Source: an uncultured Lachnospiraceae bacterium (GTDB lineage Bacteria; Bacillota; Clostridia; Lachnospirales; Lachnospiraceae). From it: a stretch of 64,000 nt of DNA. The stretch lies in NCBI GenBank assembly GCA_910578175.1, contig CAJTPF010000016.1:3336-67335 (forward strand), read 5' to 3'. Below the pieces are notes generated by a model. It made no database searches, was not told where the DNA came from, and saw only the letters and a list, made by a program, of their open reading frames with translations. Position 1 is the stretch's first letter. Each line of letters opens with the position of its first letter. Positions 25,889 through 34,693 of this stretch are shown here, in pieces. A program made the position numbers and the translations under genes.

Positions 25889-27613
25889 TTATAATACTTC
25901 CACAAAAGCAAGTATTATCCCTACCAGACCTTCGCCGGCAATCATACCCGATGTAAATAATATTCCCCGTTCCACTCCTGATTTCTTAACTTTTTCCACG
26001 ATCCGCCTGATGATCCCTCCAATCATGATACCCATGCTTAAATGAATCGGAAGATACATACCCACTGCAAACGGGAGCGACTCTATTCCCATTAATTCTA
26101 CGGCCACCGCAATGGCCACTCCCACCAGAATAAGATTCCACGGCAGGTTTCCCTCCATAACTCCCTCCACCACAAGTTTCATAAGCGTTGCCTGGGGCGC
26201 CGATAACTCTTCGGAACCATACCCCCATGCATTATTCAGCAGATACAGCACTCCGCTGATACTCAGCGAAGCTGCGATAACACCGATAATTTCTCCAATC
26301 TGCTGCTTCATCGGCGTAGCACCCAGAATATATCCGGTCTTCAAATCCTGGGACGTATCTCCGGCTATGGCTGAAATGATACAGATAATGGAACCTACGG
26401 CAATGGTTCCCGTCATTGCAGCTGCCGTACTCATACCTGACATTTTCATTGCGACCGCCGAGATGATCAGTGTCGCAATGGTCATACCGGACACAGGATT
26501 ATTGCTGCTTCCCACCAGTCCCACCATCCTGGAAGATACGGTGGCAAAAAAGAAACCGAAGATAATGATCAGTACCGTGCCCAAAAGATTTACCGGAATA
26601 TTCGGAGCCAGCCAGATAAACAGACTGATCACGGCCACCAGTATGATGATCCATTTCACAGGAATGTTTCGTTCCTGACTTCCTCCTTCCGCCTGAAATT
26701 TTCTGTTGGCTCTGGAAAAAGAACCGGCAAACGCATTACAGAGCATCGGAAGAGACTTTATCAGACTGATGATACCTGCGGCTGCTACCGCCCCGGCTCC
26801 GATATAACGGATATAATTGCTCCAGAGCTGATTCGAAGTCATGCTCCCGATCAATACATCTCCGGGAAATAATATAATATCATTGCCGAACATACTGATC
26901 ACCGGCATCAAAGCCAGCCATGATATAATACCGCCTGCCAGCATATAGGAAGCAATACGGAATCCGCAGATATAGCCTACTGAAATCAGGGCCGGAAGAA
27001 CATCCACACCGATACCGGCGCCTTTCAGCCTTTTAAATTCATAATGAATCTGACTTCCAAACAGCCGTATTCCATCCACGATAAATTTATAAATTCCAGC
27101 GATCAGCAGTCCGATAAATACCCAGGATGCCTCCGATTTCTTTTCCTCGCCTGCCGCCAGTACTTTTGCGCATGCGGTTCCTTCCGGATAAGGCAGCGTC
27201 ATATGTTCTTTTACGATCAGTGCGTTTCGCAGCGGCACCATAAATAAAATGCCAAGGATACTGGCAGAAATACAGATCGCCGTTATCTCCATATAACCCG
27301 GAAAACCTGTTATCCCTTCCTCCGCCCACATAAAAAGTACCGGAAGGGTAAAAATAGCTCCTGCTGCCACGGATTCCCCCGCAGAACCTATGGTCTGAAC
27401 CATATTGCTCTCCAGGATGGAATCCTTTCTCAGCAGAACACGGATGATTCCCATGGAAATCACGGCCGCAGGAATCGATGCGGAAACCGTCATTCCCACA
27501 CGCAACCCCAGATATGCATTTGCCCCTCCAAACAGAACTGCCAGTAATACACCCAGTATAATCGATGTAATGCTAAATTCCACTACAGACGTATCTCTCT
27601 TTTTTCCACTCAT
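25889..27613 (-). CDS. OPT family oligopeptide transporter
   Basis: A 574-residue integral membrane transporter with about 14 hydrophobic segments. The OPT signature is seen early (ANAYLGLRVGMTVSASIPA) and in the NMVQTIGSAGESVAAGAIF and TLPYPEGTACAKVL stretches, with GDTSQDLKTGYILGATP in the C-terminal half. The family imports small peptides or related molecules by proton symport. It lies directly downstream of spoVAE (54-base gap), so it may be co-transcribed with the spoVA operon in sporulating cells, but this is inference from spacing. Confidence 0.92.
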   Translation of the reverse strand: MSGKKRDTSVVEFSITSIILGVLLAVLFGGANAYLGLRVGMTVSASIPAAVISMGIIRVLLRKDSILESNMVQTIGSAGESVAAGAIFTLPVLFMWAEEGITGFPGYMEITAICISASILGILFMVPLRNALIVKEHMTLPYPEGTACAKVLAAGEEKKSEASWVFIGLLIAGIYKFIVDGIRLFGSQIHYEFKRLKGAGIGVDVLPALISVGYICGFRIASYMLAGGIISWLALMPVISMFGNDIILFPGDVLIGSMTSNQLWSNYIRYIGAGAVAAAGIISLIKSLPMLCNAFAGSFSRANRKFQAEGGSQERNIPVKWIIILVAVISLFIWLAPNIPVNLLGTVLIIIFGFFFATVSSRMVGLVGSSNNPVSGMTIATLIISAVAMKMSGMSTAAAMTGTIAVGSIICIISAIAGDTSQDLKTGYILGATPMKQQIGEIIGVIAASLSISGVLYLLNNAWGYGSEELSAPQATLMKLVVEGVMEGNLPWNLILVGVAIAVAVELMGIESLPFAVGMYLPIHLSMGIMIGGIIRRIVEKVKKSGVERGILFTSGMIAGEGLVGIILAFVEVL

Positions 27614-27667
27614 ATATGATGCTTCCCTTACAATTTATTTCATACTCCGGCCTCAAAACAGCAGACA

Positions 27668-28024
27668 TTATCCCTGCATTTTGGATTTGAATATCAGTGC
27701 GGAAATAAAACCAAAGATCAGCGCACCCGAAATGCCTACCGCACTGGCTTTAAATCCTCCCATAAACGTTCCCAGAAATCCGTTGGCATCCACCGCTTCT
27801 TTAACCCCTTTGATCAGTGTATTTCCAAATCCCAGCAACGGAATGCTTGCTCCGGCTCCGGCAAAATCTATAAACGGCTGATAAAGTCCCACGGCTCCCA
27901 ATACAGCCCCTATTACCACCAGTCCGGTCATGATCCTGCCCGGCATGAGTTTTGTTTTATCTATGAATATCTGCACGATTGCACAAATGATTCCTCCAAC
28001 TATAAACGCCTTGATCAATGCCAT
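27668..28024 (-). CDS. spoVAE: Stage V sporulation protein AE
   Basis: A 118-residue inner spore membrane protein (SpoVAEb type) with three or four hydrophobic segments. It contributes to the SpoVA channel that takes up dipicolinic acid during spore formation and releases it during germination. The core IDFAGAGASIPLLGFGNTL and GVKEAVDANGFLGTFMGG match both SpoVAE and its paralogue SpoVAC, which has the equivalent GNFAGAGALVPITGFANS. It ends the AA-AB-AC-AD-AE series, 18 bases after spoVAD. Confidence 0.94.
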   Translation of the reverse strand: MALIKAFIVGGIICAIVQIFIDKTKLMPGRIMTGLVVIGAVLGAVGLYQPFIDFAGAGASIPLLGFGNTLIKGVKEAVDANGFLGTFMGGFKASAVGISGALIFGFISALIFKSKMQG

Positions 28025-28042
28025 TATACTACCTCCTCACTG

Positions 28043-29101
28043 TTATTTATTTGGATGTTCAATCATGACGGCATGGGCGATGCCCGGTACATTCTGTCCT
28101 TCATTAAAGCTGGTAGGCGAAAGTAACGCGCCGGTAGGCACAAATAATACTTTCTTCCAGATACCTTTTTTAATGTTGTTCAAAATATGACCGCATAAGA
28201 CCGTCGCCGAACATCCGCAGCCGCTGCCGCCGGCATGAGTATCCTGTTTTTCGGAATCAAAGATTTCTATTCCGCAATCCATATGATTATCAGTGATCTC
28301 TATTCCTTTCCTCTGGAGAAGATCGATCAGAATGGTTTGTCCCACATATCCCAGATCTCCGGTAATGATCTTATCATACTCTCCCGGCTCATAACCAAAA
28401 TCGATCAGATTCTGCTCAATAACATCGGCTGCCGCCGGCGCCATACATGCACCCATATTCTGGGAATCTTTACAGCCATAATCCACGATCTTTCCGGTGG
28501 TGATCCCGGTGATCTTTCCTTTGATCATGTTTTTTTCCGATTTATTCGTGGCATTGCCGATGACAACCGCACCGCAGCCGGTTACCGTCCATGTGGCCGA
28601 ATAAGGTCTCTGGGTACTGTATTCCAGCGGAAACCGAAACGTCTTTTCCGCACTGGCATAATGACTGGAAGCCATTGCGATGACGTTATTGGCATATCCT
28701 CCCGCTACGGTCATGGACGCCAGACTGATCGCCTCGCCCATGGTGGAACAGGCGCCGTACAGACCAAACAGCGGAATTTCAAATTTAAGAATACCAAAGG
28801 TGGTGGCGATCAGTTGCCCCATCAGGTCTCCCGCAAAAATATACCGGAAATCCGTTTTTTTGTATCCCGATTTTTCCAACAGGACATCAATGGTTTTTTC
28901 CTGTAATGCAGATTCTGCTTCTTCCCATGTGTCACATCCGAATAAACTGTCTTCTTCAATATAGTCAAAGGTATCTTTCAGTGGTCCTTCTCCCTCTTTA
29001 CTTCCGCATACACATGCACTTTCCAAAATATACGGCGGCGCGGCAAATTCAATGCTCTGCGCCCCCTTCATCTGTCTTACGCCTTTAATTATCTCAGACA
29101 T
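28043..29101 (-). CDS. spoVAD: Stage V sporulation protein AD
   Basis: A 352-residue soluble component of the SpoVA channel with a thiolase fold that binds dipicolinic acid. The start MSEIIKGVRQMKGAQ is preferred to the in-frame codon at 29161 because GGAGG lies six bases upstream. Recognisable segments include GLYGACSTMGEAISLASM (substrate cleft region, Cys present), SSHYASAEKTFRFPLEYS and a C-terminal HAGGSGCGCSATVLCG. It lies between spoVAC and spoVAE, the order conserved in nearly all spore formers. Confidence 0.96.
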   Translation of the reverse strand: MSEIIKGVRQMKGAQSIEFAAPPYILESACVCGSKEGEGPLKDTFDYIEEDSLFGCDTWEEAESALQEKTIDVLLEKSGYKKTDFRYIFAGDLMGQLIATTFGILKFEIPLFGLYGACSTMGEAISLASMTVAGGYANNVIAMASSHYASAEKTFRFPLEYSTQRPYSATWTVTGCGAVVIGNATNKSEKNMIKGKITGITTGKIVDYGCKDSQNMGACMAPAAADVIEQNLIDFGYEPGEYDKIITGDLGYVGQTILIDLLQRKGIEITDNHMDCGIEIFDSEKQDTHAGGSGCGCSATVLCGHILNNIKKGIWKKVLFVPTGALLSPTSFNEGQNVPGIAHAVMIEHPNK

Positions 29102-29199
29102 ATCTGCCCTCCTATATTTAATCATCACACCGAAATTTCTGTTGCTCCCTAAAACTCCCAAAACACCCGGCTATGATCCGGCCGGTTGCAAACGGTTAT

Positions 29200-29691
29200 T
29201 TACCACCAGCCAAACATCTGCCCTGCCCAGTATATAACTCCTAAGATCCAGCTGCTGAAAATACCGTATAAAATTACAGGTCCGGCTATTGTAAATATTT
29301 TACAACCCAGTCCCATCACAAAACCTTCTGCCTTAAATTCAATGGCGGAAGCCGCTACGGAATTGGCAAATCCCGTGATCGGTACCAATGCGCCGGCTCC
29401 GGCAAAGTTTCCTATCTTCGGATAAATATTTAATCCGGTCAGCAGCGCCGACAATGCGATCAGGATCAAAAGCGTCATGCTGTCGGCCGCTTTTTCTTCC
29501 ACTCCGTAATGTTTGATAACATCACCGATTCCCTGTCCCAGTGTACAGATCAGTCCGCCAACGATGAATGCCCAAAGCATATTCTTCGACAAACTCGTGG
29601 TTTTGGTCACCTGTTTTACATAATCATTATATTCCTTTGCTCTTTCTTTTTTTGCTTCTTCTTTCTTTGATTCCTGCATAATGTTTTCCAT
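29200..29691 (-). CDS. spoVAC: Stage V sporulation protein AC
   Basis: A 163-residue membrane protein of the SpoVA channel, regarded in Bacillus as the mechanosensitive pore. A charged N-terminal stretch (about 1-30, rich in KE) precedes four hydrophobic segments: MLWAFIVGGLICTLGQGIG, LLILIALSALLTGLNIYP, the GNFAGAGALVPITGFANS hairpin, and a C-terminal IFTIAGPVILYGIFSSW. GGTGAT is the ribosome binding site. A 66-base gap separates it from spoVAB. Confidence 0.95.
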   Translation of the reverse strand: MENIMQESKKEEAKKERAKEYNDYVKQVTKTTSLSKNMLWAFIVGGLICTLGQGIGDVIKHYGVEEKAADSMTLLILIALSALLTGLNIYPKIGNFAGAGALVPITGFANSVAASAIEFKAEGFVMGLGCKIFTIAGPVILYGIFSSWILGVIYWAGQMFGWW

Positions 29692-29757
29692 ATATCACCG
29701 TCCTGCCCGTGATATTGCCCTCCATTCTTTCTTTTTCATTTAAACCATTCTACGATT

Positions 29758-30189
29758 TCAGAAGAAAAAATACAAAATATTGCCTGCAAACTTTCCGATG
29801 GCCACTGCCAGTATTACCATCCATAAATAATGACTGATTTCCAGCCTTCGGAAAGAAATACTGCTGACATCCAGAGATTCTGCCAGAGACATAGCCAGAC
29901 AGCCCACAAAAATCCCCATACAGATACCCATCACGGCTATCAGCGGTATCCATACAGCCGGTGTCATGGCCTGAAGATTCATTCTTGGCTCATATATGAC
30001 TACTGCATTTCCGATTATACTTCCGGCGATTATACAATTTTCGTAATGTACGATTTTTTTGCTGGTGCCCGTATGATATGCCAGCCGGGTAACCACGCCC
30101 ACTGAAGTAAGCAGTGCGGCCACACCGCCGGCGACCAGTGTTCCTGCCGATATGCCAAGGATGACCAGTAATATATATCTTAAAATCAT
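29758..30189 (-). CDS. spoVAB: Stage V sporulation protein AB
   Basis: A 143-residue, very hydrophobic protein with four or five membrane segments, typical of SpoVAB (ILLVILGISAGTLVAGGVAA at the start, ESLDVSSISFRRL loop). It overlaps spoVAA by four bases (ATGA), so the two are translationally coupled. In Bacillus SpoVAA and SpoVAB are needed for function of the dipicolinate channel; many clostridia lack them, so their presence here is informative. Confidence 0.88.
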   Translation of the reverse strand: MILRYILLVILGISAGTLVAGGVAALLTSVGVVTRLAYHTGTSKKIVHYENCIIAGSIIGNAVVIYEPRMNLQAMTPAVWIPLIAVMGICMGIFVGCLAMSLAESLDVSSISFRRLEISHYLWMVILAVAIGKFAGNILYFFF

Positions 30190-30509
30190 TCCGATTCACC
30201 GCTTTCACTCTTTTCATATTCCGTTACATCCTGCTGGTATTGCCACATCTTTATCTGAAGCGGAGTTGGATCATCCTTAATCTTTTTATTTCCAAAGTGA
30301 TTAAAGAAAACGATAATACCGGAAGAGATTCCCAACGCATAGGTGAATTCCAGTATTCCGTTTGACTCTGCTCCTTCTCCCAAAACAATCTGATAGAGAC
30401 GCTCAAACAGATCGGTGACCGCCACATCTTCATTAAAAGACATGATCGCGAATGCAGCGCCAAACAAAACTATAAAAGATACGATCAGCACTTTTATCTT
30501 CTCAGACAA
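30186..30509 (-). CDS. spoVAA: Stage V sporulation protein AA, C-terminal half only
   Basis: A 107-residue protein matching the membrane half of SpoVAA. One membrane segment (VLIVSFIVLFGAAFAIMSF) leads into EDVAVTDLFERLYQIVLGE, a second (FTYALGISSGIIVFFNHFG) follows, and then the conserved DPTPLQIKMWQYQQDV tail. Bacillus SpoVAA is about 205 residues, with an extra soluble N-terminal domain that is absent here. Translation starts at a TTG (30507-30509) inside the 48-residue ORF upstream, overlapping it by 8 bases. The shortened form may be normal for this lineage. Confidence 0.8.
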   Translation of the reverse strand: MSEKIKVLIVSFIVLFGAAFAIMSFNEDVAVTDLFERLYQIVLGEGAESNGILEFTYALGISSGIIVFFNHFGNKKIKDDPTPLQIKMWQYQQDVTEYEKSESGESE

Positions 30510-30648
30510 AATAATTCATTCCCTTCTTTATTAAGGTTCCGTCTGTTATCGTCGGTGTGTCGGAATTCATATTATATATGAAATATGCGCATACCAGAAC
30601 GATACCAACGATCAAAAGAGCCAGCAGCCATTTACCCATTTTATTCAT
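30502..30648 (-). CDS. 48-residue membrane-anchored peptide preceding spoVAA
   Basis: ATG at 30646-30648 with AAAGGA upstream opens a 48-residue frame. It has a single membrane segment near the N-terminus (KWLLALLIVGIVLVCAYFIY) and a short polar tail ending KKGMNYFV. Its stop TGA (30502-30504) overlaps the TTG of spoVAA, so the two are probably coupled. It is not similar to the soluble N-terminal domain of Bacillus SpoVAA. It may be a small structural partner of the SpoVA complex or only a leader; no function is assignable. Confidence 0.6.
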   Translation of the reverse strand: MNKMGKWLLALLIVGIVLVCAYFIYNMNSDTPTITDGTLIKKGMNYFV

Positions 30649-30766
30649 ATAATTGATCCTTTCTCCGTAATATTGTTGATCTATTAAAACCCTCGGTTAT
30701 ATTTTTTTCTTTTTTATCACTATTATTCATAAATTATAAAAATAAGATTTATTTGGAAACAATAAA

Positions 30767-30836
30767 AAAAGAACTGCTGCAGAGAAAACCGGCAGATTTT
30801 TCCGCCTGTTTCAATTGCAACAGTCTCTTTTTTATT
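30767..30836 (-). terminator. Probable terminator of the chemotaxis receptor gene
   Basis: An imperfect stem (GACTGTTGCA region with TGCAGCAGTTC on the minus strand) is followed by a T-rich tract, just downstream of the receptor stop. It separates the receptor from the spoVA operon. Confidence 0.45.
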
Positions 30837-30844
30837 AATATTTA

Positions 30845-33337
30845 TTACTGTTCTTCTGTTTTTTTCGTTTCATTTTCCAGATTCTCAGTCAGTGCATTTC
30901 CCACTTTGAACACGCTTACCGATTCATCCAGTTCCTGAGAGTTAGTCTGAAGCTGTTTCACGGCAGAATTCAGGATTTCCACTGCTTCTAACTGTTTCTC
31001 GGCATTTTTACTCAATTCGGTGGAAGCGGCTTCTGTCTCATTAGAAGTAGCCGAAATGCTTGCAATGGCATCCATGGTATCATTCTTGGCTGTCTCAATA
31101 CCGTTCATATTGGATGAAATGGTATCCAGATCCCTGGCAAGAGTACTTACATGTTTTCTGATATCTTCAAATACCTTAACCGTGGTGTTCAACGCTTCGG
31201 CCTGATAATTAACAATGTCATCCGCACGTTCTGCAGTTTCGATGGTCTTAGTCATCCTGTCCTGAATCCGGATAATGATCTTGCCGATCTTTGTTCCGGC
31301 TTCTGCAGACTGCTCCGCCAGTTTTCTGATTTCATCAGAAACCACTGCAAAACCGCGTCCTGCCTCGCCTGCTCTGGCTGCCTCAATGGAAGCATTCAGA
31401 GATAACAGACTGGTTTCGTCTGCGATCTCGTTTATGGTTCCGATAATGGAGTTAATGGCTTTGGATTCCTTTTCCAGTTCGCTGATATCACTAATGATAG
31501 CTTTCGTGATAGCCGTGGTATCCTGTACCCTTTCACCCAGTTCGGTTACGATCACCATTCCGTTGTCAACCGTATCCTGGGTCTTACCCGCTATGGTTTC
31601 AATCTCACTGGTTCTGTCATAAACCACGGATATCCGGTCTGCCAGATCGGACATCTGGTTCAGACAGCTTTCAGTATCCTCCGACTGCTGGATCAGTCCT
31701 GCCTCGATATAACCGATGGCTTCCGTTATATCTTTGGTAGCCTTATATAAAACTTCAGAATTATCACTTACCTGATTTGCAGAATCATTTACCTGGGTAC
31801 TGACTCTCGTCATTTTAACGATCAGTGATTTAATGCTGGAAATCATATTACTGATATTACCGGATAATATCCGGAATTCATCTTTCCGTTTCACTTCGAT
31901 GGTTCCTGTCAGATCACCTTCGGATGTCTGTTTCATAACTGCGTTGACTTTATTTATTGTCTTGGCGATTCCCAGAGCCAGCACGGAACCGATAACAAAT
32001 GCTATGATGCAGCATGCGATGATCGTCACAACGGTATAGTTCCGTATTTCATTTGCCTCCCGGATGATAACGGTCTTCGGTACCAGTGCACATACGATTC
32101 CGTTTCCGGTTTCCACTTTATTATAGAGGAAAAGATATGACTGGCCTTTATAGTTGATATACTTATAACCGCCCTCTTCCTCATCTACGATATTCTGGTA
32201 AAAACTCTGGGAGCTGAATTCAAAATCATCGCTTCCGCTTATGACTTCCCGTCCGTCAGAAGTAATAAATCCTTTGATACTGTCCTCGCCTACCCTGGCA
32301 TTATCAAGAATTTCCTGAATAAAAGAAGTCTTTACATCAATCACGATATATCCAACCTGCTTATTCCGGCTGTCCAGCAGTTTCCGGAACAGGGACAGCG
32401 TATAGTCTTTTTCCTCTATACCCAACACTTCGTCCAAAGCCGGATGCCTGCTGACCCAGCAGATGGAGGATTTGTTTTCTTCCATATATTTCTCGACATA
32501 GGCACCTGTTTCCGATTCGGCAAACGGCGTATAGGCATCGGTTCTCTTAACGATACCGGTATTGGTTATGACGTTGTTCTGATTCTTACTGAATGCCAGA
32601 ATATCCAGAATATACTTATCCGCAACCGCTTCATTGACGATCGTGGTTCTGGATTCGATTTCATAATCCGTACCGTATATTCCGCCAAAGTGGGAATTTA
32701 TGGTATCATTAACCGCAAGTCTGGTAGATGACAGCTCAATATTTTCGAATCCGAGTTCAAAATATTCTTTTAACATGTTAATACTGGTATATGTCAGTGA
32801 TTCCGCATTCTTCTTCAGACCCTGTTCGGATTTACTGTATATTATGATTCCAACTACAATAAATAAACAAACCGGTAATAAAAATGCAGCAATCAGCTTT
32901 GACTGGATTCCCTGAAATTTCGCGGTTTTCTTTAATATTCCCTGGGCGCTTTTAGTTTTGCTGACCGTCTTTGCCTTCTTCTGCCTTACCGGTCTTTCCT
33001 TTTTTACTTTTGGCTGTCTAACCGGTTTTTCTTTTTTCACTTTCGGTTCTTTCACCGGTTTTTCCTTTTTCACCTTTGGCTGTTTCACCGGTTTTTCTTT
33101 TTTCACTCTTGGTTCTTTCACCGGTTTTTCTTTTTTCACTCTCGGCTGTTTCACCGGCTTTTCTTTTTTCACTCCTGGTTCTTTTACCGGCTTTTCGTTG
33201 TTCATTTTTGATTCACTCATCTGTCGTTCCCCCGGCTCTTCTGCCGTTTTCTCCTCATATATGTCTTGTTTTAATCCTGTGGATTCCGTATCTTTTTCCC
33301 CTGCCCTGTCCAGCACTCCGTCACCATCAATATTCAT
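30845..33337 (-). CDS. Methyl-accepting chemotaxis protein with Lys/Pro-rich N-terminal repeats
   Basis: An 830-residue transducer. Residues 1-145 are cytoplasmic and unusual: six tandem 11-residue units of the form EKPVKxPxVKK (48-113) and a degenerate seventh. TM1 is at about 147-168. An extracellular dCache-type sensor domain follows (about 170-430), then TM2 (VVTIIACCIIAFVIGSVLAL), HAMP, and the signalling domain with the hairpin tip EAARAGEAGRGFAVVSDEIR. It should signal to CheA, but no che gene is in the window. It sits between sigF and the spoVA genes, an atypical place. It ends with a Glu/Lys-rich tail without an obvious CheR-binding pentapeptide. Confidence 0.9.
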   Translation of the reverse strand: MNIDGDGVLDRAGEKDTESTGLKQDIYEEKTAEEPGERQMSESKMNNEKPVKEPGVKKEKPVKQPRVKKEKPVKEPRVKKEKPVKQPKVKKEKPVKEPKVKKEKPVRQPKVKKERPVRQKKAKTVSKTKSAQGILKKTAKFQGIQSKLIAAFLLPVCLFIVVGIIIYSKSEQGLKKNAESLTYTSINMLKEYFELGFENIELSSTRLAVNDTINSHFGGIYGTDYEIESRTTIVNEAVADKYILDILAFSKNQNNVITNTGIVKRTDAYTPFAESETGAYVEKYMEENKSSICWVSRHPALDEVLGIEEKDYTLSLFRKLLDSRNKQVGYIVIDVKTSFIQEILDNARVGEDSIKGFITSDGREVISGSDDFEFSSQSFYQNIVDEEEGGYKYINYKGQSYLFLYNKVETGNGIVCALVPKTVIIREANEIRNYTVVTIIACCIIAFVIGSVLALGIAKTINKVNAVMKQTSEGDLTGTIEVKRKDEFRILSGNISNMISSIKSLIVKMTRVSTQVNDSANQVSDNSEVLYKATKDITEAIGYIEAGLIQQSEDTESCLNQMSDLADRISVVYDRTSEIETIAGKTQDTVDNGMVIVTELGERVQDTTAITKAIISDISELEKESKAINSIIGTINEIADETSLLSLNASIEAARAGEAGRGFAVVSDEIRKLAEQSAEAGTKIGKIIIRIQDRMTKTIETAERADDIVNYQAEALNTTVKVFEDIRKHVSTLARDLDTISSNMNGIETAKNDTMDAIASISATSNETEAASTELSKNAEKQLEAVEILNSAVKQLQTNSQELDESVSVFKVGNALTENLENETKKTEEQ
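32966..33196. repeat. 33-bp tandem coding repeats in the chemotaxis receptor gene
   Basis: Six full 33-bp units and one partial unit encode EKPVKxPxVKK. Units alternate between KEP and KQP in the middle, so the underlying period is 66 bp. The units are close enough in sequence to allow slippage or recombination, so copy number probably varies between strains. Confidence 0.85.
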
Positions 33338-33476
33338 TATGCCACACCTGCTTTCGTTTCACCTAATGCATACCTATGGTTAATATTATACAATATCCCA
33401 GATATAAATGCCAATGTTTTCGTCATATTTTCATATTTTTTTGCAATTTTCGTCATTATATCCCAAAACTAGTTTA

Positions 33477-34202
33477 TTATGATATCATTTCTTTTCTCAT
33501 CTTACAGAGCAGTTTCTTTTCCAGCCTGGATACCTGCACCTGACTGATGCCCAGCCGTTTTGCAACCTCGGTCTGGGTTTTATTTTGAAAATATCGTAAA
33601 TTCAGCAGATTTTTCTCATTCTCATCCAATCCGGAAATCACCTGTTCCAGCATCAGATTATTTAAAATTTTCTCCGTCTGTTCTTCTCCTGCTTTCTCAT
33701 TGGATATCTTATCAATTAAATACACCTCGCTTCCGTCGCTCTGATAAACGGAGCGGTAAATGGATTCCACTTCCGTCAGTGATTCCATGGCAACCACGAT
33801 ATCCTGTACCGGAATTTCCATCTTTAGGCTGATTTCTTCGATTGTAGGCTCTCTGCCAAGACTTTGGGCCATTTCCAGCGATGCGCGCCGGATCTTCCAT
33901 GAATTTTCCTTCACCGAACGGGATACTTTGATCATACCGTCGTCTCTCATAAAACGTTTGATTTCTCCCATGATCAGCGGAACAGCATATGTAGAAAACT
34001 TCACTTCAAAAGCATTGTCAAATTTATCGATTGCCTTGATCAGCCCGATACAGCCGATCTGAAACAGATCCTCCTGCTCATATCCCCTGTTTCCAAACCT
34101 GCGTACAATACTCCATATCAGTCCCATGTTTTCCTGCACCAGTCTGTCTCTGGCTTCCTTATCCCCTTTGTGTGCCAATTCAATCAGTGCAATGTTTTCC
34201 AT
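33477..34202 (-). CDS. sigF: RNA polymerase sporulation sigma factor SigF
   Basis: A 241-residue sigma-70 family factor that starts forespore transcription. Region 2 is complete (NMGLIWSIVRRFGNRGYEQE, DLFQIGCIGLIKAIDKFD, FSTYAVPLIMGEIKRFMRDD), as are region 3 and region 4 with its helix-turn-helix (TQTEVAKRLGISQVQVSRLE). Placement directly after spoIIAA and spoIIAB identifies it as SigF and not its close relative SigG. The gap to spoIIAB is 12 bases. Activity is expected to be held by SpoIIAB until SpoIIAA is dephosphorylated; SpoIIE is not in this window. Confidence 0.97.
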   Translation of the reverse strand: MENIALIELAHKGDKEARDRLVQENMGLIWSIVRRFGNRGYEQEDLFQIGCIGLIKAIDKFDNAFEVKFSTYAVPLIMGEIKRFMRDDGMIKVSRSVKENSWKIRRASLEMAQSLGREPTIEEISLKMEIPVQDIVVAMESLTEVESIYRSVYQSDGSEVYLIDKISNEKAGEEQTEKILNNLMLEQVISGLDENEKNLLNLRYFQNKTQTEVAKRLGISQVQVSRLEKKLLCKMRKEMIS

Positions 34203-34214
34203 AGGCCTACCCCT

Positions 34215-34646
34215 CTACATCGGACTGCCTATTATTTTTTTCATTATAACAGTGGTTCCCTTATTTTTTTCGGAAATGACTTCCAGACTGTCCATAAAGA
34301 TTTCCATAAAAGAAAAGCCCATTCCCGAGCGCTCCTCTTCAGGTCTTGTTGTAAACAGAGGTTCTTTCGCCTGTTCGATATTTTCAATTCCGCACCCCTT
34401 GTCCTGTATCTTAATCTCAACTTCATTTCCGGTTATCCTGGTTTCAATAAATATGGTGCCTTCCCCGCCATCATATCCATGTATGACTGCATTGGTCACC
34501 GCTTCCGAGACTGCGGTCTTGATATCCTCGATCTCCTCCAGAACCGGATCCAGCCTTGTACAAAAAGCGGCCACAGCCACTCTGGCAAAAGACTCATTTT
34601 CCGAACAACTGTCAATTTCCAGATACATTCTGTTGGTCTTTGTCAT
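34215..34646 (-). CDS. spoIIAB: Anti-sigma F factor / serine kinase SpoIIAB
   Basis: A 143-residue GHKL-fold kinase that binds SigF and phosphorylates SpoIIAA. The N box (IKTAVSEAVTNAVIHGYDG), the G1 region (IKIQDKGCGIENIEQA) and the G2/lid (RSGMGFSFMEIFMDS) are visible. The start at MTKTNRMYLEIDS is preferred to 34700 because GGAGG lies eight bases upstream and the length then matches the family. It follows spoIIAA after 47 bases. Confidence 0.97.
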   Translation of the reverse strand: MTKTNRMYLEIDSCSENESFARVAVAAFCTRLDPVLEEIEDIKTAVSEAVTNAVIHGYDGGEGTIFIETRITGNEVEIKIQDKGCGIENIEQAKEPLFTTRPEEERSGMGFSFMEIFMDSLEVISEKNKGTTVIMKKIIGSPM

Positions 34647-34693
34647 ATCCACAACCTCCTTATTTTCAGCCTCCATGTGTTCTTTACATTTTG

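Noticed and set aside
32966..33196. Regular tandem repeats that could suggest a CRISPR array
   Set aside because: The units are contiguous, in frame and coding (EKPVKxPxVKK) with no unique spacers; no cas genes are present.
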